From assembly GCF_022815645.1 (NCBI RefSeq), contig NZ_JALGRO010000003.1, forward strand, positions 186,001 to 250,000: 64,000 nucleotides of DNA. The letters run 5' to 3'. Below, piece after piece: positions 20,075 to 28,219 of this stretch. The stretch's first letter is position 1. Each line of letters starts with the position of its first letter. The translations under genes were made by a program, and so were the position numbers. The notes under the pieces were generated by a model. It was not told the DNA's origin and did not search any database. It was given only the letters and a program-made list of their open reading frames with translations. The DNA is from Curtobacterium sp. VKM Ac-2922. Lineage in GTDB: Bacteria; Actinomycetota; Actinomycetes; Actinomycetales; Microbacteriaceae.

Positions 20075-22207
20075 TCAGACCGCGTCGGGCGCGGTGCCGT
20101 CCGCGGGTGCGTCGGCCGTTCCGGCCTGGATGGCGGTGATGGCGACGGTGTTCACGATGTCGCTGACGAGCGCCCCGCGGGACAGGTCGTTGATGGGCTT
20201 GCGGAGCCCCTGCAGCACCGGGCCGATCGCGACCGCACCGGCCGAGCGCTGCACGGCCTTGTAGGTGTTGTTGCCGGTGTTCAGGTCCGGGAAGATGAAG
20301 ACCGTCGCGTGTCCGGCCACCGGGCTGTCCGGCATCTTCGTGCTGGCGACGGTGGGGTCGGCGGCTGCGTCGTACTGGATGGGACCCTCGACGAGCAGGT
20401 CCGGACGGCGCTCGCGCACGAAGGCCGTGCCGGCGCGGACCTTGTCGACGTCGGCGCCCGAGCCGCTGTCACCGGTCGAGTAGCTGAGCATCGCGACCCG
20501 CGGCTCGATGCCGAACTGCGTGGCGGTCTCGGCGGAGGAGATCGCGATGTCGGCCAGCTGCTCGCTCGACGGGTCCGGGATCACCGCGCAGTCGCCGTAC
20601 ACCAGCACGCGGTCGGCCAGTGCCATCAGGAAGACGCTCGACACGATCGAGGTGTCCGGACGGGTCTTGATGATCTCGAACGACGGGCGGATGGTGTGCG
20701 CGGTGGTGTGCTTGGCGCCGGAGACCATGCCGTCGGCGAGCCCGAGGTGCACCATCATCGTGCCGAAGTACGACACGTCGGTCACAGTGCCGCGCGCGAG
20801 CTCCATGCTCATGCCCTTGTGCGCACGCAGGCGGGTGTACTCGGTGGCGAAGCGCTCGCGCAGCTCGGGGTCGAACGGCGACAGCAGCTGGGCGGCGTCG
20901 AGGTCGAGCCCGAGCTCGGTGGCCCGGGTCCGGATGGCGGCGGGGTCGCCCAGGATGGTCAGCGTGCACACCTGGCGCTGCAGCAGCGTCGAGGCGGCCC
21001 GGAGGATCCGGTCGTCGTCACCCTCGGGCAGCACGATGCGCTTGGCGTGCTCGCGGGCCCGGTCGATGAGTCCGTGCTCGAACATCAGCGGCGTGACGAC
21101 CCCGGACGGCGTCACCTGCAGCCGTGCCAGGAGCTCGTCGGCACCGACGTGCCGCTCGAACAGCGACAGCGCCAGGTCGGCCTTGCGCGGCGAGTCGGCT
21201 GCCAGCCGCCCGCGCGTCTGGGTGATGCGGAGCGCCGTGTCGTACGTGCCCAGGTGGTTCGTCGCGATCGGCAGCGAGCTGGACAGCCCCTCGAGCAGCC
21301 GGGTGATCTGCGGCGCGGTCTCGAACCCGCCGTTCAGGATCACCCCGGCCAGGCTCGGGAAGGTCTCCGACTGGTTCGCCAGCAGCGTGGCGATCAGGAC
21401 GTCGTTGCGGTCGCCGGGCACGACGACGATGCCGCCCTCGATCAGCCGCGGCAGCACGTTCTCCATGCTCATGCCGGCGACGACGGTACCGAGGGCTTCA
21501 CGGTCGAGCAGTGCTTCGTCGCCGCGGACGAACGTGGCGTCGGTCGCGGCCAGCAGCGCCCGTACCGTCGGGGCGACCAGGACCGCGTCCTCGGGGATCG
21601 CCCAGACCGGGGTGTCCGGGTGGTGGTCGGCGACCGCGACCGCGACGCTGTCACAGATCGCCGCCAGGGCGTCCGGGTCGGCGCGGTTCACCACGACGCC
21701 GAGCAGCTGGGCGTGCGCCGCCCGGAGTTCGCTCGTCGTGACGTCGGCGACCTGGCCCATGTCGGCCGGCGTCCGGGCGCCACGCTCGGCAGCGACGCGA
21801 CCACCGAGCACCAGCAGGACCGGGGCACCGAGGTTCGCAGCCACCTTCGCGTTGAACGACAGCTCGGTCGGACTGCCGACGTCCGTGTAGTCAGATCCGA
21901 GCACCACGACCGCGTCGTACTGGCGCTCGACCTGACCGAAGCGGCCGACGATCGTGGCCAGGGCGGCGTCGGGGTCGGCGTGGACGTGGTCGTAGGTCAC
22001 GCCGATCGCGTCGTCGTAGGCCTGGTTCGTGCCGGTGTGCTGCAACAGCAGCTGGAGCACGTAGTCGGGTTCCTCCACCGAACGGGCGACCGGCCGGAAC
22101 ACGCCGACGCGGCCGACCGTCCGTGCGAGGGTCTCGAGGACACCGAGCGCCACCGTGCTCTTGCCCGTGTGTCCTTCTGCTGACGTGATGTAGATGCGGG
22201 TCGACAC
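20075..22207 (-). CDS. pta: Phosphate acetyltransferase (long form)
   Basis: 710 residues. The N-terminal P-loop domain (GHTGKST, residues 12-18) is BioD/DRTGG-like and regulatory; the C-terminal catalytic PTA domain starts near residue 375 with MFEHGLIDRA and contains PEGDDDRIL and the SYSTGDSGSG block. Interconverts acetyl-CoA and acetyl phosphate. First gene of the pta-ackA pair. Confidence 0.97.
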   Translation of the reverse strand: MSTRIYITSAEGHTGKSTVALGVLETLARTVGRVGVFRPVARSVEEPDYVLQLLLQHTGTNQAYDDAIGVTYDHVHADPDAALATIVGRFGQVERQYDAVVVLGSDYTDVGSPTELSFNAKVAANLGAPVLLVLGGRVAAERGARTPADMGQVADVTTSELRAAHAQLLGVVVNRADPDALAAICDSVAVAVADHHPDTPVWAIPEDAVLVAPTVRALLAATDATFVRGDEALLDREALGTVVAGMSMENVLPRLIEGGIVVVPGDRNDVLIATLLANQSETFPSLAGVILNGGFETAPQITRLLEGLSSSLPIATNHLGTYDTALRITQTRGRLAADSPRKADLALSLFERHVGADELLARLQVTPSGVVTPLMFEHGLIDRAREHAKRIVLPEGDDDRILRAASTLLQRQVCTLTILGDPAAIRTRATELGLDLDAAQLLSPFDPELRERFATEYTRLRAHKGMSMELARGTVTDVSYFGTMMVHLGLADGMVSGAKHTTAHTIRPSFEIIKTRPDTSIVSSVFLMALADRVLVYGDCAVIPDPSSEQLADIAISSAETATQFGIEPRVAMLSYSTGDSGSGADVDKVRAGTAFVRERRPDLLVEGPIQYDAAADPTVASTKMPDSPVAGHATVFIFPDLNTGNNTYKAVQRSAGAVAIGPVLQGLRKPINDLSRGALVSDIVNTVAITAIQAGTADAPADGTAPDAV

Positions 22208-22328
22208 GGTCCCAGCGTATCCGCGCGCTCACCGTGGCCACTGGGAGCGACGGACCGGTGGACGACGGTGGTCCTCCACAGGCGCGAAGACCTGTACCAT
22301 GGGGTGTCGTCATCGCGAGATGGCACCA

Positions 22329-22413
22329 GGAGAATTCGCCTAGTGGCCTATGGCGCACGCTTGGAAAGCGTGTTGGGTGCAAGCCCTCGGGGGTTCGAAT
22401 CCCCCATTCTCCG
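22329..22413 (+). tRNA. tRNA-Ser (GGA anticodon)
   Basis: 85 bases with the long variable arm of class II tRNAs. Acceptor GGAGAAT (22329-22335) pairs with ATTCTCC (22406-22412), G22413 is the discriminator. Anticodon stem CACGC/GCGTG around TTGGAAA gives GGA. CCA is not encoded. Confidence 0.96.
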
Positions 22414-22467
22414 CACGATCACGAGCGCCTCCGCACGAACACGACCGTGTCCGTACGGTCGCGAACC

Positions 22468-22499
22468 GAAGCGCGGGACCCGTCAGGGCCCCGCGCTTC
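22468..22499 (+). terminator. Terminator of tRNA-Ser
   Basis: GAAGCGCGGG (22468-22477) pairs with CCCGCGCTTC (22490-22499), 12-base loop, 55 bases after the tRNA. Confidence 0.75.
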
Positions 22500-22689
22500 T
22501 GTCGTTCCCCGGGCACTCCGCCTGGGATGACGTGTCACCGGTCCCCCACCCTGCGGACCCCGCTGCACCCCGTCCGCCATGAATCTGACGCGAAGGGGTG
22601 GACCGGTCTGTCGCAGCCCCGGGACGCTCCCCTATGCTGACCGGACGGGCGGCCCGACACGGGTGCCCGAGGGGACGAGGAGAGCCACC

Positions 22690-23241
22690 GTGGGGGAGAC
22701 GACCGTGCCGACGGCGGCGAAGGCCCGGCCGACGTACGACGTCGTCCTGCGCCCACGGTCGTCGCTCGTCCGCTCCACGGCACTGAGCATCGTCTTCTCG
22801 GTCGTCCCACTGGCCGTCGCCCTGGTCTGGGTCTCGTTCCCGCTCCGCCTCTGGCCCGTGTTCGCGGCGGTCGTCGTGGTGCTCGCGGTGCTGGTCGGCG
22901 TCGTGTTCGTGCGACTCCGGTCGGCGTTCGTCGGGATCGGTCCGGACACGGTCACCGCCCGCGGGCTGGTCCTCGCGGTCCGCAGCTTCCCACGCACCGA
23001 GGTCGCCGGCATCGTCCTCGGCACCACCTTCGGCAGCTCGGTCGACCGCACCACACGCGAACTCGTCGCCCTCGACGCCGACGGCGCGAAGCTCTTCCGG
23101 ATGCGGGCGGACGTCTGGGGCGACCCGGCACTCGACCAGGTCGTCGAGGCCCTGGGCGTGCAGGTCACCGAACACCCCCGGCCGATGCCGGCGCGTGACT
23201 TCGCGCGCCGGGTGTTCGGCGCACGCAGCGACCGCTCGTAG
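22690..23241 (+). CDS. PH-like domain membrane protein
   Basis: 183 residues. Two close hydrophobic helices (about 28-46 and 50-70) followed by a beta-rich 90-residue domain (FVGIGPDTVTARGLVL onward) typical of actinobacterial bacterial-PH-domain proteins with TM hairpins. GTG 22690 is preceded by GAGGAG at a good distance; the frame is open further 5' without a ribosome site. Function unknown. Confidence 0.78.
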   Translation: MGETTVPTAAKARPTYDVVLRPRSSLVRSTALSIVFSVVPLAVALVWVSFPLRLWPVFAAVVVVLAVLVGVVFVRLRSAFVGIGPDTVTARGLVLAVRSFPRTEVAGIVLGTTFGSSVDRTTRELVALDADGAKLFRMRADVWGDPALDQVVEALGVQVTEHPRPMPARDFARRVFGARSDRS

Positions 23242-23745
23242 CGCAGGTCCGGACGCTCCCGCACGACCGGACGGGGCCGCGGCTCGCCCGAACGCGCACA
23301 CGCGCTTGACAGCCGCTGGGCCATGCGTGACCCTGACAGGGCCTCAACACGAGTGCCACCACATCCGGACCTCACCAGTCCGGCCGGGACCAACCACCCC
23401 GGAGGGTCGGGGGCGGCGCTCATGGGCCCCTACAGCCGGCCGCCCCCGGGACGGCCTGTCGTCGCGCGTGAACGCGGCGGCAGGTCATCAGGTGTTCCCG
23501 CGTATCCGACGGGAACCGGGCAAGCGTACCGGGTGCTGCCGTGGGAACGCGGTTTCCGACGTCGAACGTGCCCTGGTCGCGCCCGCGCTGCGCTCCCCTC
23601 CCCCGGACTGGGGTGGCGTCGGAGGACACATGCGGGCCGCACGTCCTGGCATTCCACTCAGCTTGGTCCTAACGTGACTCGGACATCGCACAGTCGGAAC
23701 TCGAGGTCCCTACCCTCGCTTTCCGCGTATCCGAAAGAGGTTGCC
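23242..23745 (+). promoter_or_regulatory. 504-bp intergenic region, structured 5' region of the surface-protein gene
   Basis: No gene is supported here. A TTGACA box lies at 23306-23311 but has no good -10 partner. GTTCCCG/CGGGAAC (23494-23500 with 23510-23516) forms a hairpin whose loop holds CGCGTATCCGA; the same 11 bases recur at 23725-23735, ten bases before the next start codon. GTGGGAACGCGGTTTCC a little downstream can also fold. I could not match it to a known riboswitch. AAAGAGG at 23734-23740 is the ribosome binding site of the next gene. Confidence 0.5.
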
Positions 23746-25032
23746 ATGTCGCAATCGCGTGCGCGTTCGTCGCGCCGTGGACCAGCACTGATGGGACTCA
23801 TGGGAGTCTCCGTCGGCCTGGCCGTCACCCTGCTCGCCCCCTCCGCCGCGTCTGCCGCCCCTGTGGTCTCACAGGGCACCGGCCGTCTCGTGCAGACGTC
23901 ACTGCTGAGCTCGACGGTGCTGGACACCGTCGCCTCCCTCCGCGGTGCCGCCGCCGTCAACGCGGACGCCACCGGCGACGTCGTGGTGAACACGCCGCTC
24001 GACGCCACGGCGGTCGGTGAACTCGTCCAGCTCCGGGCGGACGCATCGAACCTGTTCGGCACGAACGGGATCATCCAGCTCGGCGCCGTCGGCCAGTACG
24101 GCCGTGCCGCGGACGACGGCTCGTCGGCCGCGTTCTCCGGAGCGGTGTCCCAGGCCGCCAGCCTGATCGGTACCGGGACGACCGTCACCGGCGGCGACGT
24201 CGGGTCGCCCACCGCGGGCAGCAACGCCCAGGTCGCGGTGGGGACGAGCACCAGCCCGGTCTCGCTCAACGTCGCCCTCACCGGACTGGCAGCGTCCGCC
24301 CAGCAGACGGCGGACGGCACCCAGACGGGGCGCTACACGCTCACCGACGGCAGCGTCATCGTCGGTGGGACCGTGCTCGCGCCGACCCTGAACAGCCTGC
24401 GTGGACCGCTCACCACGGTCCTCGGGGTCGCGAGCGGGATCGGCGTCAACGTCGCCAACCCGATCGCTGCCGACGGCACGGTCCGGGTCACCCTGCAGCA
24501 GCTGCTGACGGCCGCGGGCGTCACCAGCGTCAACGACCTGCCGGCGAACACCAACCTGCTGACCTACGTCCCGCAGGCCGTGACCGCGCAGCTCACCACG
24601 TCGGTGAACGCCACGCTGACCGAGCTGACGACGCGCGCAGCGGCGCTCGGGCTCACCGGGGCGGTCCTGAACACGGCGCTCACCACCGCCCGTGGCCTGC
24701 TCAACCCGGTGCTCACCGGACTGGGCGCGACGCTGGCGACCAACCTGTCCCCGGTCATCGACGCCGCCCTGCAGCTGAACGTGAACCGGTCGTCGACGAG
24801 CGCGGACGGCGCCTTCACCCAGACGGCACTGCGTGTCGGTGTCGGTCCGAACGCCAGCGTGGCGGCGGTCGACCTGGCCAGCGCCACCGTGGGCCCGAAC
24901 GCCGGCATCGCAGCGGTGCCGGTCGTGAACCCCGCGTCGGCGAGCATCGCCGGTGGTGGCGCCCTCGTCGCAGCCGCGATCGCCGCACTCATGGTGCAGC
25001 GTCGTCGTCGGGCCGCGACGGCAGCGGTCTGA
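23746..25032 (+). CDS. Secreted choice-of-anchor G-like surface protein
   Basis: 428 residues. Signal peptide with basic start, hydrophobic core and an ASA cleavage site near residue 37, then a long Ala/Thr/Val-rich beta domain with repeated small motifs such as LNSLRGPLTTVLGVASGIGV, and a C-terminal tripartite tail: Gly-rich GGG, a hydrophobic helix, and QRRRR (about residues 400-428). This tail looks like a sorting signal but has no LPXTG before the helix. Actinobacterial choice-of-anchor G proteins vary just in this tail. ATG 23746 is supported by AAAGAGG. It overlaps a small membrane gene and precedes an exosortase operon, so it is the likely substrate. Confidence 0.78.
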   Translation: MSQSRARSSRRGPALMGLMGVSVGLAVTLLAPSAASAAPVVSQGTGRLVQTSLLSSTVLDTVASLRGAAAVNADATGDVVVNTPLDATAVGELVQLRADASNLFGTNGIIQLGAVGQYGRAADDGSSAAFSGAVSQAASLIGTGTTVTGGDVGSPTAGSNAQVAVGTSTSPVSLNVALTGLAASAQQTADGTQTGRYTLTDGSVIVGGTVLAPTLNSLRGPLTTVLGVASGIGVNVANPIAADGTVRVTLQQLLTAAGVTSVNDLPANTNLLTYVPQAVTAQLTTSVNATLTELTTRAAALGLTGAVLNTALTTARGLLNPVLTGLGATLATNLSPVIDAALQLNVNRSSTSADGAFTQTALRVGVGPNASVAAVDLASATVGPNAGIAAVPVVNPASASIAGGGALVAAAIAALMVQRRRRAATAAV

Positions 25033-25205
25033 TGTACCGCGCAGGCTCGATCGGGCCGTCCGTCATGACGGGCGGCGTGGTCGCAGCGGGTGCCGGCGCC
25101 CCCGCGATGGGCATCGCGCTCCTGGTGCTCGGCGCCGTCCTGGCAGCGTTCGTGCTCTGGCGCGTGCTGTACCGCCGTCGACACGACTCCCGCGTCGACC
25201 GGTGA
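25032..25205 (+). CDS. Small single-pass membrane protein (57 residues)
   Basis: Its ATG overlaps the stop of the surface-protein gene (TGATG), so it should be translated by coupling. The product has a Gly/Ala-rich lead (GGVVAAGAGAPAMG), one hydrophobic helix of about 20 residues (IALLVLGAVLAAFVLW) and a basic tail YRRRHDSR. The Gly-rich, helix, Arg-cluster order repeats the tail layout of the preceding protein. It could be a helper, a second sorted peptide or a membrane adaptor. No family recognised. Confidence 0.72.
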   Translation: MYRAGSIGPSVMTGGVVAAGAGAPAMGIALLVLGAVLAAFVLWRVLYRRRHDSRVDR

Positions 25206-25220
25206 CCCGTGCTCGTCTGC

Positions 25221-25380
25221 CCCGTCCTGTGGATCAGGAGGACGGGACGGGCGACGCCAGGAGGAGCCCGACGTCAGGGTCGTCGCACTCCTCCTGACCC
25301 GATGACCGTGGAGCCGGTCTGACCGCTCCACGGTGATCGCACCCGCGGACACGCACGCTCGGGACGTGCGTGTCCGCGGC
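25221..25380 (+). promoter_or_regulatory. Four consecutive hairpins ahead of the exosortase operon
   Basis: Stems: 25221-25228 with 25239-25246 (8 bp); 25258-25266 with 25288-25296 (9 bp); 25305-25314 with 25326-25335 (10 bp); 25344-25358 with 25366-25380 (15 bp, loop of 7). All are perfect. They fill most of the 214-bp gap before the GT2 gene, with increasing strength. They could stop the upstream transcript, regulate readthrough, or stabilise the 5' end of the next mRNA. Confidence 0.75.
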
Positions 25381-25419
25381 CCCTCGCTCACACACCCTCT
25401 TCTCCAGGGAAAGGACCCC

Positions 25420-26769
25420 GTGTCCGCCTCCGAGTCCGCGCAGACCCTCGCGTTCGTCCTGCTCGTCGTCTTCCTCGCCTACGTCACCGCCATCCTCGTG
25501 CCCTTCCTCCGTCGCCGTCCGTCCGCCGACGGCGACCCCACGACACTCGACTGGCACGTGTTCGTCGCCTGCCGCGACGAGGTCGTCGTCATCGGCGACA
25601 CGCTCACGCGGCTGCGTCGGGACTTCCCCACCGCGCACGTCTGGGTCGTCGACGACGCCAGCACCGACGGCACCGGCGACGTCGTCCGGCAGCGGACGGA
25701 CCCGATGGTCCACCTCGTCGAACGCCGGCTGCCCGACGCCCGCACCGGCAAGGGCGCCGCACTGAACGCCGCGTACGCCGCCCTCGCCGCCTGGCTCCCC
25801 GCCGAGCACGACCACGACCGGGTCGTCGTCGTGGTCGTCGACGCCGACGGTCGCCTCGCCACGAACGCCCTCGCCCAGGCCGCCGGACCGACCGCGTTCG
25901 GCGACCCCCGGGTCGGTGCCGCACAGGCCGCGGTGTGGATGTCGAACCGGACACCGCTCGACGGCTCCTCCGCCGCCGGTGTCACGACGTCACGCTGGGG
26001 TCGCTGGCTCGTCCGGATGCAGGACATCGAGTTCCGCACGGCCATCGCCGCGATGCAGTGCCTGCGCGGCCACACGCTGTCGGTCGGCCTCGGTGGCAAC
26101 GGGCAGTTCACCCGCCTGAGCACCCTCGACCGCATCGGCGCAGCGAACGGCACGCCGTGGCACGGGTCGTTGCTCGAGGACTACGAACTGGGCGTGCACG
26201 TGATGCTCGCCGGCTTCCGGAACGTGTACCTGCACGACACGCACGTCGAGCAAGAGGGACTGCCGTCCGTCCGTCGGCTGCTGACGCAGCGGACCCGGTG
26301 GTGCCAGGGCGGCATGCAGTGCGCCAAGTACCTCCCCCGGATCTTCGCCTCGCGGCACGTCACCCACGCCGGCGCGATCGAGGCGAGCTACTTCCTCGTG
26401 CAGCCGTTCACCCAGCTCGCCGGGGTCGTCCTGTGGCCGACGGTGCTGGTCACCATGCTCGCCGCCGGCACCGTCTCAGCGGGCAGCGCCGCGGCCTGGG
26501 CCGCCGAGAACTGGTGGCTGCTGCCGCTCGTCGTCGTCACCGGCATCGCGCCGTTCGCGATGTGGCCGCTGATCTACCGTCGCCGCGCCGAGCCCGGCAC
26601 ACGGGTGCTGACCGCGCTGCTCTGGGCGCTCGGTTACTGGCTGTACATGTACCAGAGCTACGTCTGCGTGCCCCGCGCCTTCGTCCGTCTGGTCCGCGGG
26701 CGCGCGGGCTGGGCGAAGACCCGCCGGAACGCCGAGTCCGGTCCGCTGTTGCTGGCCACGGAGGTCTGA
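25420..26769 (+). CDS. Processive family 2 glycosyltransferase, exosortase-associated
   Basis: 449 residues. N-terminal membrane helix (about 8-28), then a GT2 catalytic core: DDASTDGT at 78-85, DAD at 141-143, ED at 253-254 and QRTRW at 290-294 (QxxRW, the mark of processive polymerising GT2 enzymes), followed by C-terminal membrane helices. GTG 25420 has AGGGAAAGGA upstream. It overlaps the exosortase start by 3 bases. A comparable GT2/exosortase pairing is known from XrtG systems in Firmicutes. Product polymer unknown. Confidence 0.88.
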   Translation: MSASESAQTLAFVLLVVFLAYVTAILVPFLRRRPSADGDPTTLDWHVFVACRDEVVVIGDTLTRLRRDFPTAHVWVVDDASTDGTGDVVRQRTDPMVHLVERRLPDARTGKGAALNAAYAALAAWLPAEHDHDRVVVVVVDADGRLATNALAQAAGPTAFGDPRVGAAQAAVWMSNRTPLDGSSAAGVTTSRWGRWLVRMQDIEFRTAIAAMQCLRGHTLSVGLGGNGQFTRLSTLDRIGAANGTPWHGSLLEDYELGVHVMLAGFRNVYLHDTHVEQEGLPSVRRLLTQRTRWCQGGMQCAKYLPRIFASRHVTHAGAIEASYFLVQPFTQLAGVVLWPTVLVTMLAAGTVSAGSAAAWAAENWWLLPLVVVTGIAPFAMWPLIYRRRAEPGTRVLTALLWALGYWLYMYQSYVCVPRAFVRLVRGRAGWAKTRRNAESGPLLLATEV

Positions 26770-27365
26770 TGTCCCACGCCGTCGCGGTCGCCGACCGCCC
26801 CGCTCGCCGCCACGGCGGTCACCTGGTCCTCGCCGCGCTCGCCGTCGCCGCCGCGGTCGCCGTCCTGGCGACCTCCGGTCGCATCCACCCCCTGGAGGCC
26901 CGTGGCGTCGCCGCCGCGCTGGCTCCGCTCGCCGACGGTGGGACCGCCGCGTCCGGCAACGTCGCGTACTTCGGCATCGGCACCGCGACGGTGCACGGCA
27001 TCCAGATCACGCCGATGTGCTCGAGCGTGGTGCTCGTCGTGCCGTTGCTGCTGCTGTCCGCGGTCCTGGCGCTCGTCACCCGCGGACGCCGGACACCCCG
27101 CGTCGCCCTCGCCCTGACCGCATCGGTCGTCCTCGTGGTGGCGTGCAACACCATCCGCTACCTCGGCTCGGCCCTCGCGCTGCAGGCCTGGGGCGAACAG
27201 GGGTTCGACGTCGTGCACGAGTACGCCGGTTCGCTGTTCGTGATCGCCGGGTTCGCCGCGGCCTTCCTGCTGCAGCTCGGCATGACGCTCGGCCGGTCGC
27301 GACCGGCCCGTGGACGCGGACGCCGTTCCGCCGGCCGGGAACCGCTGCCGGAGGTGGCCGGGTGA
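26769..27365 (+). CDS. Exosortase/archaeosortase family protein
   Basis: 198 residues, mostly membrane-embedded with about five helices. The invariant catalytic triad of the family can be placed: Cys84 in PMCSS, Arg130 in CNTIRY, and His150 in VVHEY. Family members cleave a C-terminal sorting signal and pass the protein to an envelope acceptor. It begins inside the GT2 stop and ends overlapping the next gene by 4 bases. The basic tail (GRGRRSAGR) is cytoplasmic. The likely substrates lie just upstream at 23746 and perhaps 25032. Confidence 0.88.
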   Translation: MSHAVAVADRPARRHGGHLVLAALAVAAAVAVLATSGRIHPLEARGVAAALAPLADGGTAASGNVAYFGIGTATVHGIQITPMCSSVVLVVPLLLLSAVLALVTRGRRTPRVALALTASVVLVVACNTIRYLGSALALQAWGEQGFDVVHEYAGSLFVIAGFAAAFLLQLGMTLGRSRPARGRGRRSAGREPLPEVAG

Positions 27366-28219
27366 TCGGGCGTGGACGGCTGCTCGGGGCGGTCCTCGCC
27401 GTCCTGACGAGCGGCGCCCTGGTGTGGGGTGCCGTGACCGTGGCGTCCGCCGCGGCACCGCCCCGCGCCGCCGCGACCGCGCTCGGCGTCGGGTCGTGCC
27501 TGGACCTGCCGACGGCCCGCGACCGCGCCGCCCGCACGGCGCCCGACACCGTGCCCTGCGCCGACGAGCACACCCACCAGGTCTTCGCCGTGGCCGCCGT
27601 CCCCGGTCAGGCGGGCGAGTGGACCACGCGTCCGACCGCGTCCGTGTTCGCCGCGGCGACCGCCGGTGTCTGCGGCCCGGAGGCACTCCGCGGGTTCCTC
27701 GGTGCCCAGGCCGTCGACGCGCTGACCGACCTGACCATCAGCCGGTTCGCGCCGTCGGCCCGGGGGTGGGCGGACGGGTCGCACCGCGTTGCCTGCACGG
27801 TGTCCGTGCCGGTCGATGCGAGCGCGACACCCCTGCCGCTCCGGACCTCGTTGCAGGGGATCGCCGGGCGTGCGGGCTCGGGGCGGGACGGGTCGGCCGT
27901 GGTCCGCGCGTGCCGTCAGCAGGCTCCCGCCGGCGCCGCGTGGGCCACGCACGGTGCCCGGGTGCGCTGCGACCTCCCGCACAGCACGCAAGAGGTGGGC
28001 GCCTGGATCGCCCTGCGCGACGGGGCGGCCGAGCTCTCGCCCGCGACCGTCGCCACACGCTGCCGCGACGCCGCCGAGACGTTCGTCGGCGGGCCGCTGC
28101 CGGACGGTCTGGCCCCGTCCGGGGTCGTCGTCCAGGCCGACGGTGCCAGCACGCTCCGCTGCACGATCGGAGGTGGACCCGGTGACGACCGCACCGACGT
28201 CGTCGTCCTCCCGCGCTGA
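27362..28219 (+). CDS. Secreted Cys-containing protein, septum-formation-domain-like
   Basis: 285 residues. An N-terminal hydrophobic segment (about 7-30) acts as signal peptide or anchor. The rest has regularly placed Cys (GSCLDL, VPCADEH, GVCGPE, RVACTV, VRACRQ, RVRCDL, TRCRDA, LRCTI), suggesting disulphides outside the cell. The GxCLDLP then VPCADEHTHQVF pattern, apparently occurring about twice, resembles the actinobacterial septum-formation domain (PF13845), though I am not certain. Starts with GTGA overlap on the exosortase gene. Confidence 0.72.
   Translation: MIGRGRLLGAVLAVLTSGALVWGAVTVASAAAPPRAAATALGVGSCLDLPTARDRAARTAPDTVPCADEHTHQVFAVAAVPGQAGEWTTRPTASVFAAATAGVCGPEALRGFLGAQAVDALTDLTISRFAPSARGWADGSHRVACTVSVPVDASATPLPLRTSLQGIAGRAGSGRDGSAVVRACRQQAPAGAAWATHGARVRCDLPHSTQEVGAWIALRDGAAELSPATVATRCRDAAETFVGGPLPDGLAPSGVVVQADGASTLRCTIGGGPGDDRTDVVVLPR

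Noticed and set aside
23306..23311. TTGACA as the promoter of the surface-protein gene
   Set aside because: There is no plausible -10 box at 16-19 bases distance, and it lies 435 bases from the start codon; kept only as a note.
24538..24552. LPANT in the surface protein as a sortase motif
   Set aside because: It is at about residue 265, in the middle of the protein, with no hydrophobic helix or basic tail behind it.
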